In this document: positions 34,535 through 43,714 of the stretch, in pieces | Layout of the letters: each line of letters opens with the position of its first letter | How positions within the stretch are numbered: the stretch's first letter is position 1 | DNA from: Dactylis glomerata | Taxonomy: Eukaryota; Streptophyta; Magnoliopsida; Poales; Poaceae | Assembly (NCBI GenBank): GCA_007115705.1 | Contig: QXEO01000247.1 | Span: forward strand, 16,807,952 to 16,871,951 | Length of the DNA stretch: 64,000 nt | Direction: 5' to 3' | Notes under the pieces: model-generated | What the model was told of the DNA's origin: nothing | Database searches by the model: none | The model's input: the letters and a program-made list of their open reading frames with translations, nothing else | Program-made: the position numbers and the translations under genes

Positions 34535-36181
34535 TGATACGTCTCCAACGTATCCATAATTTTTGATGCTCCATGCTTGTTTTTACACCATTTGTTTAGT
34601 GTTTCGTTGCACTTCGTGGCATTTTTATGCATTTTCCGGAACTAACCTATTAACGAGATGCCACAGTGCCAGTTCCCGGTTTTCTACTGTTTTTGTGTTT
34701 CAGAAATGCTATGCAGGAAATATTCTCAGAATTAGACGAAATAAAAGCCAGACGTCCAGATATTTCACGGGAAGACCGAAGAGGAGACGAGCCAAGCCAG
34801 AAGGCGGCCACACCATAAGGCGACGCGGCCTAGGGCTGGCCCGTGCCCCCTGGTGGTGTGGGCCTCCTGGTCCACCTTTGACGCAGCCCCTTCGCCTATA
34901 AGGACCCCCCGACGGGAAAAACCTAAATACCCGATCACTTTTCCAGAAACACATCGCGATCCGCCGCCGTCATCGACCCGAGATCGGGAGGGTCCAGAAG
35001 CTCTTCTCGGCACCCTGCCGGAGAGGGAAATCGCCACCGGAGGTCTTCTTCATCGCCATGCTTGCCTCCGGCGCGATGAGTGAGTAGTCTACCTTGGACT
35101 ATGGGTCCATAGCAGTAGCTAGATGATTGTCTTCTCCACTATGTGCTTCATGTTTAGATCTCGTGAGCTGCTTTACATGATCGAGATCACCGTTATGTAA
35201 TTCTACATATTATGTTTGTTGGGATCCGATGAATATTGGTGTTATGATTGAGTTGATGTACTGAATTTTATCTTATGTTATCTCTATGTTGTTTATGATC
35301 TTGCATGCTCTCCATTGTTAGTAGCTATCTTGGCCGAGTAGTTACTAGTGACTCTAAGAGGGGGTATTTATGCTCGATAGTGGGTTCATGCCTCTATTTA
35401 ATCTGGGGGAGTGACAGAAAACTCTAAGGTTGTAGATGTGCTGTTGCTACTAGGGAGAAAACAACATTCATATGCTCGAGAGCATATGCTTTGTTTACAT
35501 TACACACTTTGCTTAATGCAATTATCTGTTGTTCGCAACTTAATACTTATGGAGTTCTCGGATTGATTCGCCACAAGTGGATTATTAGTCATAGATGCAG
35601 TTGGATGGCGGTCTATGTATCTTGTTGTAATGCCCAGAGTAAATCTCATAGTGATCCTCTCATCATATGCACGTTGTCTTTATTCTATCAATTGCCCAAC
35701 TGTAATTTGTTTACCCAGCATGTGTTATTTTATCTTATGGAGAGACACCACTAGTGAACTGTGGACCCCGGTCATATTTCCTTTATATTGCTATCACCTG
35801 TTTACCTTACTCGCACTGTTTACTTTACTCGCATACTATTACTATTTTCCACTCGATACGCTCATTCCTTTGTTTCAAGCAAACCGGTGAGATTGACAAC
35901 CTCATCGTAAGTTGGGAGCAAAGTATTTGGTTGTGTTGTGTGCAGGTTCCATGTTGCTACTAGTTGAAGACACGCTAACTCGTTATCGATCGTTAATGGC
36001 GCCCTTGTTGGAGTGTCACTAGACTAGCAAGCATCACCTTCAGTCGTATTGGCTTCTTCCTCTCCTGATCGACATACCTTGGTTTCTTACTGAGGGAAAA
36101 CCTTGCTGCTATATTTATCATACCTTCCTCTTAGGGTTCCCAACCGGACGGTGATTCACATTAACCGTACCGCAAGCATCA
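34535..36181 (+). repeat. Element B 3' LTR
   Basis: 1647 bp, TGATACGTC...GCAAGCATCA, same terminus as the 5' LTR at 4125. TSD GATAC follows. Confidence 0.92.
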
Positions 36182-36186
36182 GATAC
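36182..36186. repeat. Right target-site duplication of B (GATAC)
   Basis: It pairs with 2465-2469; A's 3' untranslated region continues after it. Confidence 0.9.
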
Positions 36187-36931
36187 ACATATATTTACAA
36201 TGACAAGGGCTTTCTTGGGACTCTAAGTCGAGTAGCATGAGGTTTGGGTATTCGTACTTCATGGGACACGAGGTTTTCAACTTATGATTTGTCAAGCATA
36301 TGCTTCATAATTGTACTCGCATGAACTCTAATTATTCAAGATGCCTATGATGGGTGCAATGAGAGCTTAAAGCTAGTAAGTACCATAATTTTTGAAGGTT
36401 TATAAAACTCGCAATCACTGCTTCCCTCCACGAATGGCCTTTCTTTTACTTTTATGTTGAGTCACCACCTTCTATCTTTATGCACCGTCTAAGAGAGCAT
36501 AGTTGTCATTCTGAGTATAATGTGCATTGTCCCAAAGTTTTTATTGATTGATTCATGATTTTGGTTTCACTTGTTCTTAAATTACTTGTATCTAGTCGCC
36601 CTCTTAAACTTGAAGGTGTCCTATGCATTTATGTTTTGCTCTCTCATGAAGGACAAGCTGAAAACCATCTGTATGTTTTTCCATATGATTTGAACACACG
36701 TTTGACTTTCATTGTTTTATTTGTCATGATCTTTTGTTTGTGTTCTTTCTCATGTTATAACATGGTTGCTAAGTTTCTTCTATCAATATTATATCTTTCA
36801 TGCCCATGTTTTAAGTTCTTTTGATCCCAGCGCACAACGCTTATATATATGGTCAAGATTGTATAGGTGCATGTCACCTAAAAAATTATTTCTTTTGTTA
36901 TCACTTACCTACTCGAGGACGAGCAGGAGTT
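36187..36931 (+). other. Element A 3' untranslated region, second part
   Basis: Collinear with the last 750 bp of the 3' untranslated regions of H and C ('acatatatttacaatgacaa' onward). No gene. Confidence 0.8.
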
Positions 36932-36945
36932 AAGCTTGGGGATGT
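36932..36945 (+). other. Element A polypurine tract
   Basis: AAGCTTGGGGATGT abuts the 3' LTR. Confidence 0.75.
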
Positions 36946-38582
36946 TGATACGTCTCAAATGTATCCATAATTTTTGATGCTCCATGCTTGTTTTTATACC
37001 ATTTGCTTAGTATTTCGTTACACTTTGTAGCGTTTTTATGCATTTTCCGGAACTAACCTATTAACGAGATGCCACAGTGCCAGTTTCTTGTTTTCTGCTA
37101 TTTTTGTGTTTCAGAAAAGTTACACAGGAAATATTCTCGGAATTGGACGAAACAAAAGCCGAACATCCAGAAATTTACCGAAGCTTCTAGAGATTCGAAG
37201 AGGAGACAGAGAAGGGCCACAGGGCAGCCACACCACCAGGGGGCGCGGCCTGCCTCTGGCCCGCGCCCACCTGTGGTGAGGGCCCCCTGGTCTACCTCTG
37301 GTGCCGCCCCTTCGCCTATAAAGACCCCCGACGGGAAAAACCTAAACACCTGAACACTTTTCCAGAAACATATCGCGATCCACCGCCGTCATCGACCCGA
37401 GATCGAGAGGGTCCAGAAGCTCTTCCCGGCACCCTGCCGAAGAGGGGAATCGCCACCGGAGGTCTTCTTCATCGCCATGCTTGCCTCCGGCGCGATGAGT
37501 GAGTAGTCTACCTTGAACTATGGGTCCATAGCAGTAGCTAGATGGTTGTCTTCTCCACCATGTGCTTCATGTTTAGATCTCATGAGCTGCCTTACATGAT
37601 CGAGATCACCGTTATGTAATTCTACATGTTATGTTTGTTGGGATCCGATGAATATTGGTGTTATGATTGAGTTGACGTGCTGAATATTATCTTATGTTAT
37701 CTCTATGTTATTTATGATCTTGCATGCTCTCCGTTGTTAGTAGCTATCTTGGCTGAGTAGTTGCTAGTGACTCCAAGAGGGGGTATTTATGCTCGATAGT
37801 GGGTTCATGCCTCTATTTAATCAGGGGGAGTGACAGAAACCTCTAAGTTATAGATGTGCTATTGCCACTAGGGGAAAACAACATTCATATGCTCAAGGGC
37901 ATATGCTTTGTTTACATTACACACTTTGCTTAATGCAGTTATCTATTATTCGCAACTTAATACTTGTAGAGTTCTCGGATTGATTCGCCACAAGTGGATT
38001 ATTAGTCATAGATGCAGTTGGATGGCGGTCTATGTATCTTGTTGTAATGCTCAGAGTAAATCTCATAGTGATCCTCTCGACATATGAACATTGTCTTTAT
38101 TCTATCAATTGCCCAACTGTAATTTGTTTACCCATCATGTGTTATTTTATGGAGAGACACCACTAGTGAACTGTGGACCCTGGTCCTATTTCCATTATAT
38201 TGCTATCACCTGTTTACTTTACTCACACTATTTACTTTACTCGCATACTACTATTGCTTTCCACTCGATACGCTCATTCCTTTGTTTCAAGCAAACCGAT
38301 GAGATTGACAACCTCATCGTAAGTTGGGAGCAAAGTATTTGGTTGTGTTTTGTGCAGGTTCCACGTTGCTACTAGTTGAAGACGCACTAACAAGAATCGT
38401 AAACGGCGCCCTTGTTGGAAGTCACTAGGCTAGCAAGCATCACCTTCTGGAGTTTGCCTTTTCCTACTGGACGATTAAACCTTGGTTTCTTATTGAGGGA
38501 AAAACTTGCTGCTATATTCATCATACCTTCCTCTTGGGGTTCCCAACTGGACGGTGAAAAACCATCAACACCGTAGCAATCA
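36946..38582 (+). repeat. Element A 3' LTR
   Basis: It starts TGATACGTCTCAAATG and is about 1637 bp. The end is taken at ...ccgtagcaatca, because the downstream sequence is exonuclease-like coding DNA. The last ~30 bp differ from B's end, as is usual in this family. The TSD cannot be checked because the 5' LTR is outside the window. Confidence 0.82.
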
Positions 38583-39025
38583 CCGCCGTCCTTCAACTTT
38601 TGGTGCGTCCGAGGTTTTGGTCTTCCAGATATGTCGAGCCGATCGCGTGTCGCAGCTGCTCAAGGAATTCTTGAAGGACCCCACCATTAGATTTTGTGGC
38701 GCGGCTATCGACAATGATGTGCACATGCTGAGATCATACGGAATTGAAATTTCGTCTGTGTACGACCTCCAAAGGATTATCCCGAACCACACCAACAATC
38801 CAATTCCGAGTCTATATGATGATGTCCAATGCTACTATTGGGACAAAACTTGAGAAGAAGAAGAGGAACAAGAAGGACAAGAAGAAGGACGACGATGAAG
38901 AAGAAGAAGAAGAACTAATATATGGTTGGGCCAAAGTTTCATTGAGCGACAAGCAAGTGTTGTATGCCGTTCTAGATGCTCGCCTGGGCTTCGAGATTGC
39001 TAGGAGGCACTGGAAGCTATAAGGC

Positions 39026-39034
39026 TACAATGTT
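39026..39034. repeat. 9-bp target-site duplication, left (TACAATGTT)
   Basis: Repeated as TACAATATT at 39424-39432 with one mismatch; both lie in the exonuclease frame. Confidence 0.75.
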
Positions 39035-39423
39035 GGGAAATCCACTTTGGCACACGGGTGTAGATGCACCCATTATCAAAAAACATATTTCAAATATTTG
39101 AAAATTTCAAAAAATATATCTTGATATACATCTACACATTTTATGTTCATTCAATGAAGTTTCATGAGAAAAAACATTTTTTGTGGCCTCTGTAAAAAAA
39201 CAAATTTCGATGCTGTAACATTGCTATTTACGTGACCATTTTTTGTCTTTTTTACACGTGCCATAGAAAATGTCTTTTCACCGCAAAACTTTGTGGGTGA
39301 ACATAAATTGTTCAGATGTACACTGAGAATTTTTTGTCTAATTTTTTTGATATTTTAAAATAGATTTAAAATATATTTTTTATAATAGGTGCATCTAGTC
39401 CTATGAGCCAAAACACCTCCTCC
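39035..39423. mobile_element. Mutator-like MITE (389 bp) in the exonuclease relic
   Basis: The ends form an imperfect terminal inverted repeat of about 42 bp. The matching core is TTTGGC.CA..GG..TAGATGCACC.ATTAT, aligned without gaps. A 9-bp duplication flanks it, the size typical of Mutator-like elements. It has no coding capacity and an AT-rich interior. Confidence 0.72.
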
Positions 39424-39432
39424 TACAATATT

Positions 39433-39858
39433 GATCAGCGCAACATTTAGGTGGATGATCGTAGATGTGTGTTGTGGTCTGCGAGAGTCTTCGAAATTTC
39501 TCGTGCCCTTATTGTTATTCTATTAAATGAGTAGCATGCATATATATTTGGAAAAATGTACTCCCTCGTGTTTCGGTTAACAAGTCTATTAATTTTCAAA
39601 TTTTGGATTTTTCAAGTTTTTTGGCCTTTTTTGAATATTTTAGTTATTAAAAATAATAATTAAATTATGTATAAAAATTATTTGGAATTCATTGATTCTT
39701 ATTATTACTTCATCATTGTTGCTTATTTTGTGAATTTATTTGGAATTTTAAAAAGTAATATTATATGTTACCAAAGTGTATAGGTTAATAGAATTGGTAG
39801 CATACCATTATTAAGAAGTCGCGACTGCAGTCTTCGAAGCTACTATGGAAGGAATGGA
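39433..39858. other. Exonuclease 3' flank and AT-rich DNA, no gene seen
   Basis: The first ~30 bp still belong to the exonuclease reading frame. The remainder is AT-rich. The phrase 'actccctcgtgtttcggtt' at 39560 resembles a Stowaway end, but I found no matching second end. Confidence 0.5.
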
Positions 39859-39891
39859 GAAGTTAAGCGTGCTAAGGGTGGAGCAGTGTTA
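39859..39891 (+). ncRNA. 5S-rRNA-like fragment
   Basis: GAAGTTAAGCGTGCT is identical to the internal-promoter part of plant 5S rRNA (as I remember it), and the next 18 bases keep partial similarity (GGG.G.AG.AGT..TA). It is cut by the CACTA sequence. It could be a remnant of a Cassandra-type TRIM, whose LTR carries 5S sequence, or of a 5S-derived repeat. Confidence 0.35.
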
Positions 39892-40080
39892 CAAACCGGG
39901 ACTAAAGGTCCTCCAGCCGCAACACATGACCCGAGCCACATGGAGGCCCTTTAGTCCCGGTTCGTAAACAATCAGGACTAAAGGCTTGAGGCTTTAGTCC
40001 CGCTTTGTTAGTCCCGGTTGCTCCAACCGGGATCAATAGGCTTTACAAACCGGGACCAATGACCTTTTTTTTCACTAGTG
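39892..40080 (-). mobile_element. CACTA-type transposon end (fragment)
   Basis: Read on the minus strand it begins CACTAGTG, the conserved CACTA terminus. It is followed by repeated subterminal motifs of the type GGTCCCGGTT, GGGACTAAAG and CCCGGTTGG in both orientations. This pattern is common in grass CACTA elements. The opposite terminus is absent, so it is a truncated or end-only copy. It carries no transposase. Confidence 0.7.
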
Positions 40081-40437
40081 TATTAACGCAAGGTTCCAGG
40101 CTTCTAGCTGAGTATGATTCAATTTGCCACACCGACTTCTTTTCAAGTCGGTGGACAATATGATCCGGATTGGAAGCATACCGGCGAGCCCAGGCCATCT
40201 CCGGCATTCCGGGGCGCGCTCAGGGACTCCGGACGAAAGAAATGTGCGCGAAACAGCAAGGAAACTTCTCGCACGTCGTGTGGCCCCGACTTGTTGACGA
40301 GAGAAGGCGGTCGTCGTCCTCATCGCATCGTCTTCCGCGCATCGTCGTCTTCCCGCGCATCGTCTTCCGCGCGCTGTAAAAACCTGCCGCCGATGGACGT
40401 GCAGACACGCGGCGAGGCAAGTTAATGTGTGGCCGCC
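40081..40437. other. Upstream region of the 83-aa ORF
   Basis: GC-rich sequence with no convincing coding frame. It probably belongs to the same transposon-like unit as the ORF downstream. A left terminal repeat matching 40940-40953 was not found. Confidence 0.4.
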
Positions 40438-40444
40438 TATATAT
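40438..40444 (+). promoter_or_regulatory. TATA box upstream of the 83-aa ORF
   Basis: TATATAT in 'ggccgcctatatatcgcggcc', 78 bp before the ATG, in otherwise GC-rich DNA. Confidence 0.5.
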
Positions 40445-40521
40445 CGCGGCCTACCGCCCGTCTGGCCGGCCGCATTCCACCGCTTCTCCCCAATCCACTC
40501 TCCACCTCCTCCAGGCGAGCA

Positions 40522-40773
40522 ATGGCGGGCTACAGCTCCGACGACGGCGCGGCCAACAACGACTTCGGCCGGCGCTCCCTGCACCAGTGGGAGGGTCGGC
40601 TGCTCTACGCGGCGGGCTGCCCGGCGCCGCCCGACTTCCGCGCGCCTGGAGGCTGGCGTCTGAGCGCGGGAGGCGTCCCGATCCCGCCGCCGCCACAGGG
40701 CGCCGCCCTCAACGCCGCCATCGACGAGGTCCTTGAGGGCATGAGCGACGAGCAGTGCCGCCTATATATGTAA
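40522..40773 (+). pseudogene. Truncated GC-rich ORF (83 aa), grass hypothetical protein
   Basis: The frame starts MAGYSSDDGAANNDFGRRSLHQWEGRLLYAAGCPAPPDF and runs in codons of very high GC content, unlike its surroundings. I recall similar N-termini (ending ...EVLxGMSDEQR) in much longer wheat hypothetical proteins with unknown function, often near transposon ends. Here the similarity stops after GMSDEQC and the frame ends four codons later in AT-rich DNA, so it is probably truncated. The first codon has a TATA box and a short leader in front. Function unknown. Confidence 0.5.
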
Positions 40774-40939
40774 AAACTCGCCTATTATATATAAATGTCT
40801 CTAAATTTCGTCGAACTTTGAGCGTTTTTCGTCTAGTTCTGTTGAATTTTGAATTTTCTCTGGAAACATGGGCCACCCCTCGCCTAAATTTACATCTATC
40901 CGGCGCTAGCGCCAGATTTTGACCCGGGGAGTCCAAACG

Positions 40940-40953
40940 GCTAGAGATGCTCT
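40940..40953. repeat. Possible right terminal inverted repeat of the ORF-bearing unit
   Basis: On the minus strand GAGCATCTCTAGCC resembles the ends of the TIR element in the F-box relic (GAGCATGTCTA...), suggesting one superfamily. No left partner remains, perhaps removed by the CACTA fragment. Confidence 0.4.
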
Positions 40954-41509
40954 CACAACCGACCGAGAGTTGCGTTGCTCCATCCGGACGATGGCAGTAG
41001 ACCTTAACGCCTTACATGCTGAATTAGCCGCTTGAGCTTAGATGAACATGCAGAAGCTCAGTTTTAATGGATACTCAAGCAGCTGCCGAAACACTCTATC
41101 CTCATTTACCTCTTTCCAAGAGCCCAAGATGACGGTGAAAAGTAGTCATAGCAGATTTTCTAAGTTAGGGCGTAGGTAAACAGAAGTATGCCCATTAAGT
41201 ACCCTGGTAACTAAGTCTACATGATTTTGGATTGGCCAACATTTTACCGAATCTGCCAATTGGCAGTTAAAGCTGGAAATAAACATACAACCATAAGTTT
41301 CTGGCATTACTTCGAATATAAATATTGAAAACGGGATGAACCATAATACATATTCTTTTACTATTACACAAACAAAAAATCCACAACCCATGCCTATCAT
41401 ATTGCACTGGTTATGGGAACAAGACTCTCAACGGAGGGAACTATATCAATCAAGCAAGGATATCGACGCACATACTTTATGGTGCATGAGTCGGCTGGTC
41501 CATTATACT
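40954..41509. other. 3' flank of the F-box relic, no gene seen
   Basis: Mixed-composition DNA that would be the 3' untranslated and downstream region of the minus-strand F-box gene. Two short ORFs (41146-41400 minus, 41336-41587 plus) overlap and resemble nothing I know. Confidence 0.45.
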
Positions 41510-41790
41510 TTAGGCCGTCCAAGTAACCACAACCTCCGTTTTCTCACTTTGGAAATCATACTGGAAGAAACGATGCAGATCCACTAGAAGCAGTCCACGC
41601 TGTGAAATTGCTAAGGTTAGGGAGGCTTCAAAATCAAGGACGTATCGGCGATCCCAGTGCGGGTTAATGGCGTCATTTGTCATCCATATCACCATTCGAT
41701 GCAAACAGTCAAATTGAGTTAGGCACAATTCACCGTCTAGCTCGCTTAAAACACATTCGTCGTCGCCAAGAGCAGGGCATGGAGGGGGCA

Positions 41791-41793
41791 CAA
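41791..41793. repeat. Presumed 3-bp target duplication (CAA; TAA at 42894-42896)
   Basis: The 3-bp flanks CAA and TAA would fit a PIF/Harbinger TWA duplication with one change; three bases are weak evidence. Confidence 0.45.
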
Positions 41794-41855
41794 GAGCATG
41801 TCTAACAGACTTTGTATTTGCTCGACCCGTATCGAGCGAATACAGGGCCTGTATC

Positions 41856-42013
41856 CAATGGCGGACCTAGAAAATTTACGAAGCTTGGGCAAACATGTTT
41901 AAAATGCTAGTTTTTCAAACAAAATCACTACATAAAGTCACAAATGCAAGTAGGTGCACCGCCGGCAAGCCTGGGCGGCTGCCCGGGCAGGAGGGATGAT
42001 AGATCCGCCCTTG
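41856..42013. mobile_element. hAT-type MITE (158 bp) nested in the TIR transposon
   Basis: The termini CAATGGCGGACCTAG and (reversed) CAAGGGCGGATCTATC are imperfect inverted repeats with the CA(g)nGGCGGA look of hAT elements. Exact 8-bp duplications CCTGTATC flank it (41848-41855 and 42014-42021), the size expected for hAT. Confidence 0.78.
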
Positions 42014-42031
42014 CCTGTATCAAAAAAATTG

Positions 42032-42129
42032 CTACGCACGAACCATTTCGTCTAACGGACCCTTTATTTCACCCCGTATTCTACGCACGAATCATTTCGT
42101 CTAACGGACCCTTTATTTCACCCCGTATT
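42032..42129. repeat. 49-bp tandem duplication (two units)
   Basis: The units 42032-42080 and 42081-42129 start ctacgcacgaa and end accccgtatt. They differ at one base, so the duplication is recent or the two copies have been kept alike. Confidence 0.85.
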
Positions 42130-42599
42130 TTTAAAAATGCTACTTAGAGCCATCAGCTCCTTGATGGCGGCGATGGCCTGCGCCGCCTCCTCCGCGTCTG
42201 CCCGAGCCTTGTCGGCGGCCTCCTTCTTGGACGCGGCCACCGCCTCCAAGAAGAGGGGGTCCTCCCCCTCCTCCGCCTCCTCTTCCTCGTCGCCGGCTCG
42301 CGGCGCTCCGCCGTTGGAGCTCCCCTCCCATGCGGCCTTCCACGCGCGCTCCTGCTCCCACGCGCGCCGCCACTTCTCAAAATCGCCGCCGCTCATCGGC
42401 TTCAACGGCGGGTCGACCTTGCGGTAGCGGCCGCCCTCCGCGAAGTCCCGGAGCATCGGCGGCATCCACTCGGAGCCAACGTACTTGCACGCCGACTCCT
42501 GGCGGCGGAGAATTTGCAGTGGCGGCGCCACGCCTCCTCCACCGTGGCCGGCTTCGATCCGGCGGCGGGCGAGAGGCTGCTCCGACGTTGTGCACTCAT
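42118..42599 (-). pseudogene. GC-rich ORF inside the TIR transposon, frameshifted
   Basis: The minus strand starts MSAQRRSSLSPAAGSKPATVEEAWRRHCKF. After a shift near 42500-42530 it continues ESACKYVGSEWMPPMLRDFAEGGRYRKVDPPLKPMSGGDFEKWRRAWEQERAWKAAWEGSSNG, an acidic run (DEEEEAEEGEDPLFLE) and an Ala/Lys-rich helix ending IAAIKELMALSS. Similar hypothetical proteins occur in wheat as I recall; function unknown. No DDE or DNA-binding motif is visible, so it is not a recognisable transposase. It may be a captured host fragment. Confidence 0.5.
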
Positions 42600-43554
42600 G
42601 GCTGGCAGTGGTGCAAATGCGGCGGCGTGCGCGTGGAAATTGCTCGCCGGAGTGGTTATTGCTGGCGGCGGCGCACGGCGGGGCTAGGGTTGCGAGTGAG
42701 GGGTTGGACCCCCACTCGCACCTTCACCATCTATTTGTAGGGGGCGGCGGGGTGGGTTTGACGGGCCCTGTATTCTGCCGATACGGGCCGGCCCGAATAC
42801 GGGGCCTGCTAGACGGGCCATTTCACCCTCACCCCCTATCCCGCCGGAATAGTACGGGGTACCAGCGTTTTGAGGGGCCTGCTAGACATGCTCTAAGCAA
42901 AGACGGAGCAACGGGCTCTCCGGGGCTTCCATGAGAACAAGCTCCTCCTTAAGGATCCAAAATAGAGAACCTTTGAAGAATGTAGCAGTTTGCCACTCAG
43001 AGATAGGGTATGGTGGACCTGCATCAGGACTCCTCCAATATCTCTCAGTTTCACTGATTGTACAAATCAGCCTTATCGGGTGGATGGTGAAAGAACCGAA
43101 CGACCTTGTACTTTTCGTAGACAGATCAAGGCCGAGGCCGGTTCAGTAGCATACGGAGGACGGCCCTCGCACGCTGCGGTTGCTCTCGGGCAACGTGAGA
43201 AGCTCCCTGGTGGAAGGGTTGAGGACGTACATTTTGTTGTCCGTGGGAACTAGCACGAGTCCATTGCAATGTCCAAGCATGTATATATAAAGCTTAATGC
43301 TTGTAGTAATACTTGCACCGGAGCAGAGGCTCCTAGGAAGTTCAGCGTGTATACAAGACTTGCGGTGTCTTCACCCTTCTGCCACTTGTATAGCCTGATT
43401 TTGTTTGCCCCTTTTGTCCGAAAATCCGGGGTGATCAGGAAGGACGGGCGGCGCTGATGGTCGGACACTGAGCGCTGGAGGTGCGTACCGATGAAGGATC
43501 GGCTGGAGATGGTGCTGTGCCAGGTCTTGCACACAGACCTGAACCGCAAGAGTG

Positions 43555-43714
43555 ATTTCACCGGGACTCGAACCAGGATTTCCGACATGAGTTCATCCGG
43601 CATCTCCAGGAGGGCTGGGCTCATGTCCATAGTAATCGATTTGACCGGGAGCCGAACTAGGATCTCCGAGACTCCGACATGAGTTCATCTGGCATCTCGG
43701 GGAGGGTTGACATG
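43555..43714 (-). repeat. Tandem duplication of the F-box N-terminal coding segment
   Basis: The units 43555-43627 and 43638-43714 are about 83 bp apart. Both encode EMPDELMSE on the minus strand. The upstream unit then reads SRRS-stop, because about six extra bases break the frame. The second unit belongs to the F-box frame used above. Confidence 0.8.

Larger units (their letters stand above)
2470..36181 (+). mobile_element. Element B: Gypsy-type gag-protease retrotransposon, inserted in A and carrying H and G
   Basis: B has a 5' LTR, tRNA-Asp-type primer-binding site, leader, gag-protease ORF, 3' untranslated region, polypurine tract and 3' LTR, flanked by the 5-bp TSD GATAC. Its gag is split by element H. 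Its 3' untranslated region was hit by element G and lost roughly the first 1.2 kb. No reverse transcriptase or integrase is present. Its two LTRs differ at a number of positions and slightly in length (1656 and 1647 bp), so it is not a recent insertion. Confidence 0.88.
1..38582 (+). mobile_element. Element A: Gypsy-type non-autonomous LTR retrotransposon, 3' part, interrupted by B
   Basis: Only the 3' part is in the window: the end of the protease ORF, the 3' untranslated region, the polypurine tract and the 3' LTR. The 3' untranslated region stops at position 2469, where element B begins, and resumes after B at 36182 with the same five bases (GATAC), so B is a clean insertion. The right end joins an exonuclease-like coding sequence, which makes A an insertion into a gene. 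The 5' LTR and gag lie left of the window. Layout and LTR start match a Triticeae Athila-like/Sabrina-like family; the family name is from memory. Confidence 0.85.
38583..39462 (+). pseudogene. WRN-like 3'-5' exonuclease domain protein, C-terminal part, disrupted
   Basis: Frame 38584-38853 reads EVLVFQICRADRVSQLLKEFLKDP..FCGAAIDNDVHMLRSYGIEISSVYDLQRII, typical of the middle of a DEDDy exonuclease domain of the WRN/RNase D type, with the motif II Asp in FCGAAIDND. After a +1 shift near 38815-38830 it continues NATIGTKLEKKK, a Lys/Asp/Glu-rich run, and YAVLDARLGFEIARRHWKL, which is motif III (Tyr-x3-Asp). A stop follows WKL, then GYN and a MITE; beyond the MITE YNIDQRNI ends at a stop. Motif I (DxE) must lie left of element A. 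Such proteins trim DNA or RNA 3' ends. This copy is broken by A, a frameshift, an early stop and a MITE. Confidence 0.75.
41794..42893 (-). mobile_element. TIR transposon (1.1 kb, PIF/Harbinger-like?) in the F-box relic
   Basis: The ends are inverted repeats: GAGCATGTCTAACAGAC at the left and, reversed, GAGCATGTCTAGCAGGCC at the right. The F-box coding similarity stops and resumes exactly at these borders. It contains a GC-rich minus-strand ORF, a nested hAT-type MITE and a 49-bp tandem duplication. No transposase is present. The superfamily is a guess from the TIR and the 3-bp flanks. Confidence 0.7.
41510..43630 (-). pseudogene. F-box/FBA-type protein pseudogene
   Basis: On the minus strand 43630-43250 encodes an F-box (LLEMPDELMSEILVRVPVKSLLRFRSVCKTWHSTISSRSFIGTHL), typical of SCF ubiquitin-ligase substrate receptors. 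A frameshift near 43280 is needed to continue as HCNGLVLVPTDNKMYVLNPSTRELLTLPESNRSVRGPSSVCY, where a TGA interrupts. GLGLDLSTK... and EWQTATFFKGSLFWILKEELVLMEAPESPLLRLCL follow. The frame is then cut by a TIR element. From 41790 it resumes as VPPPCPALGDDECVLSELDGELCLTQFDCLHRMVIWMTNDAINPHW... and ends WTA-stop at 41510. The FBA-like C-terminal part is clear. At least three lesions make it non-functional. Confidence 0.82.

Noticed and set aside
39560..39810. Possible second Stowaway MITE (actccctcgtgtttcggtt)
   Set aside because: No matching inverted end or TA-flanked partner was found.
40075..40584. 169-codon minus-strand ORF over the 83-aa ORF region
   Set aside because: It starts in GC-rich DNA antisense to a better supported frame with TATA box and leader.
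41146..41400. 84-codon minus-strand ORF as a further F-box exon
   Set aside because: It lies after the natural-looking stop of the F-box frame and does not match the expected C-terminus.
42330..42740. Plus-strand 136-codon ORF and other GC-rich ORFs at 42137-42934
   Set aside because: They overlap the minus-strand ORF with better protein character (acidic run, helix, recurrent motif) and are probably shadows.
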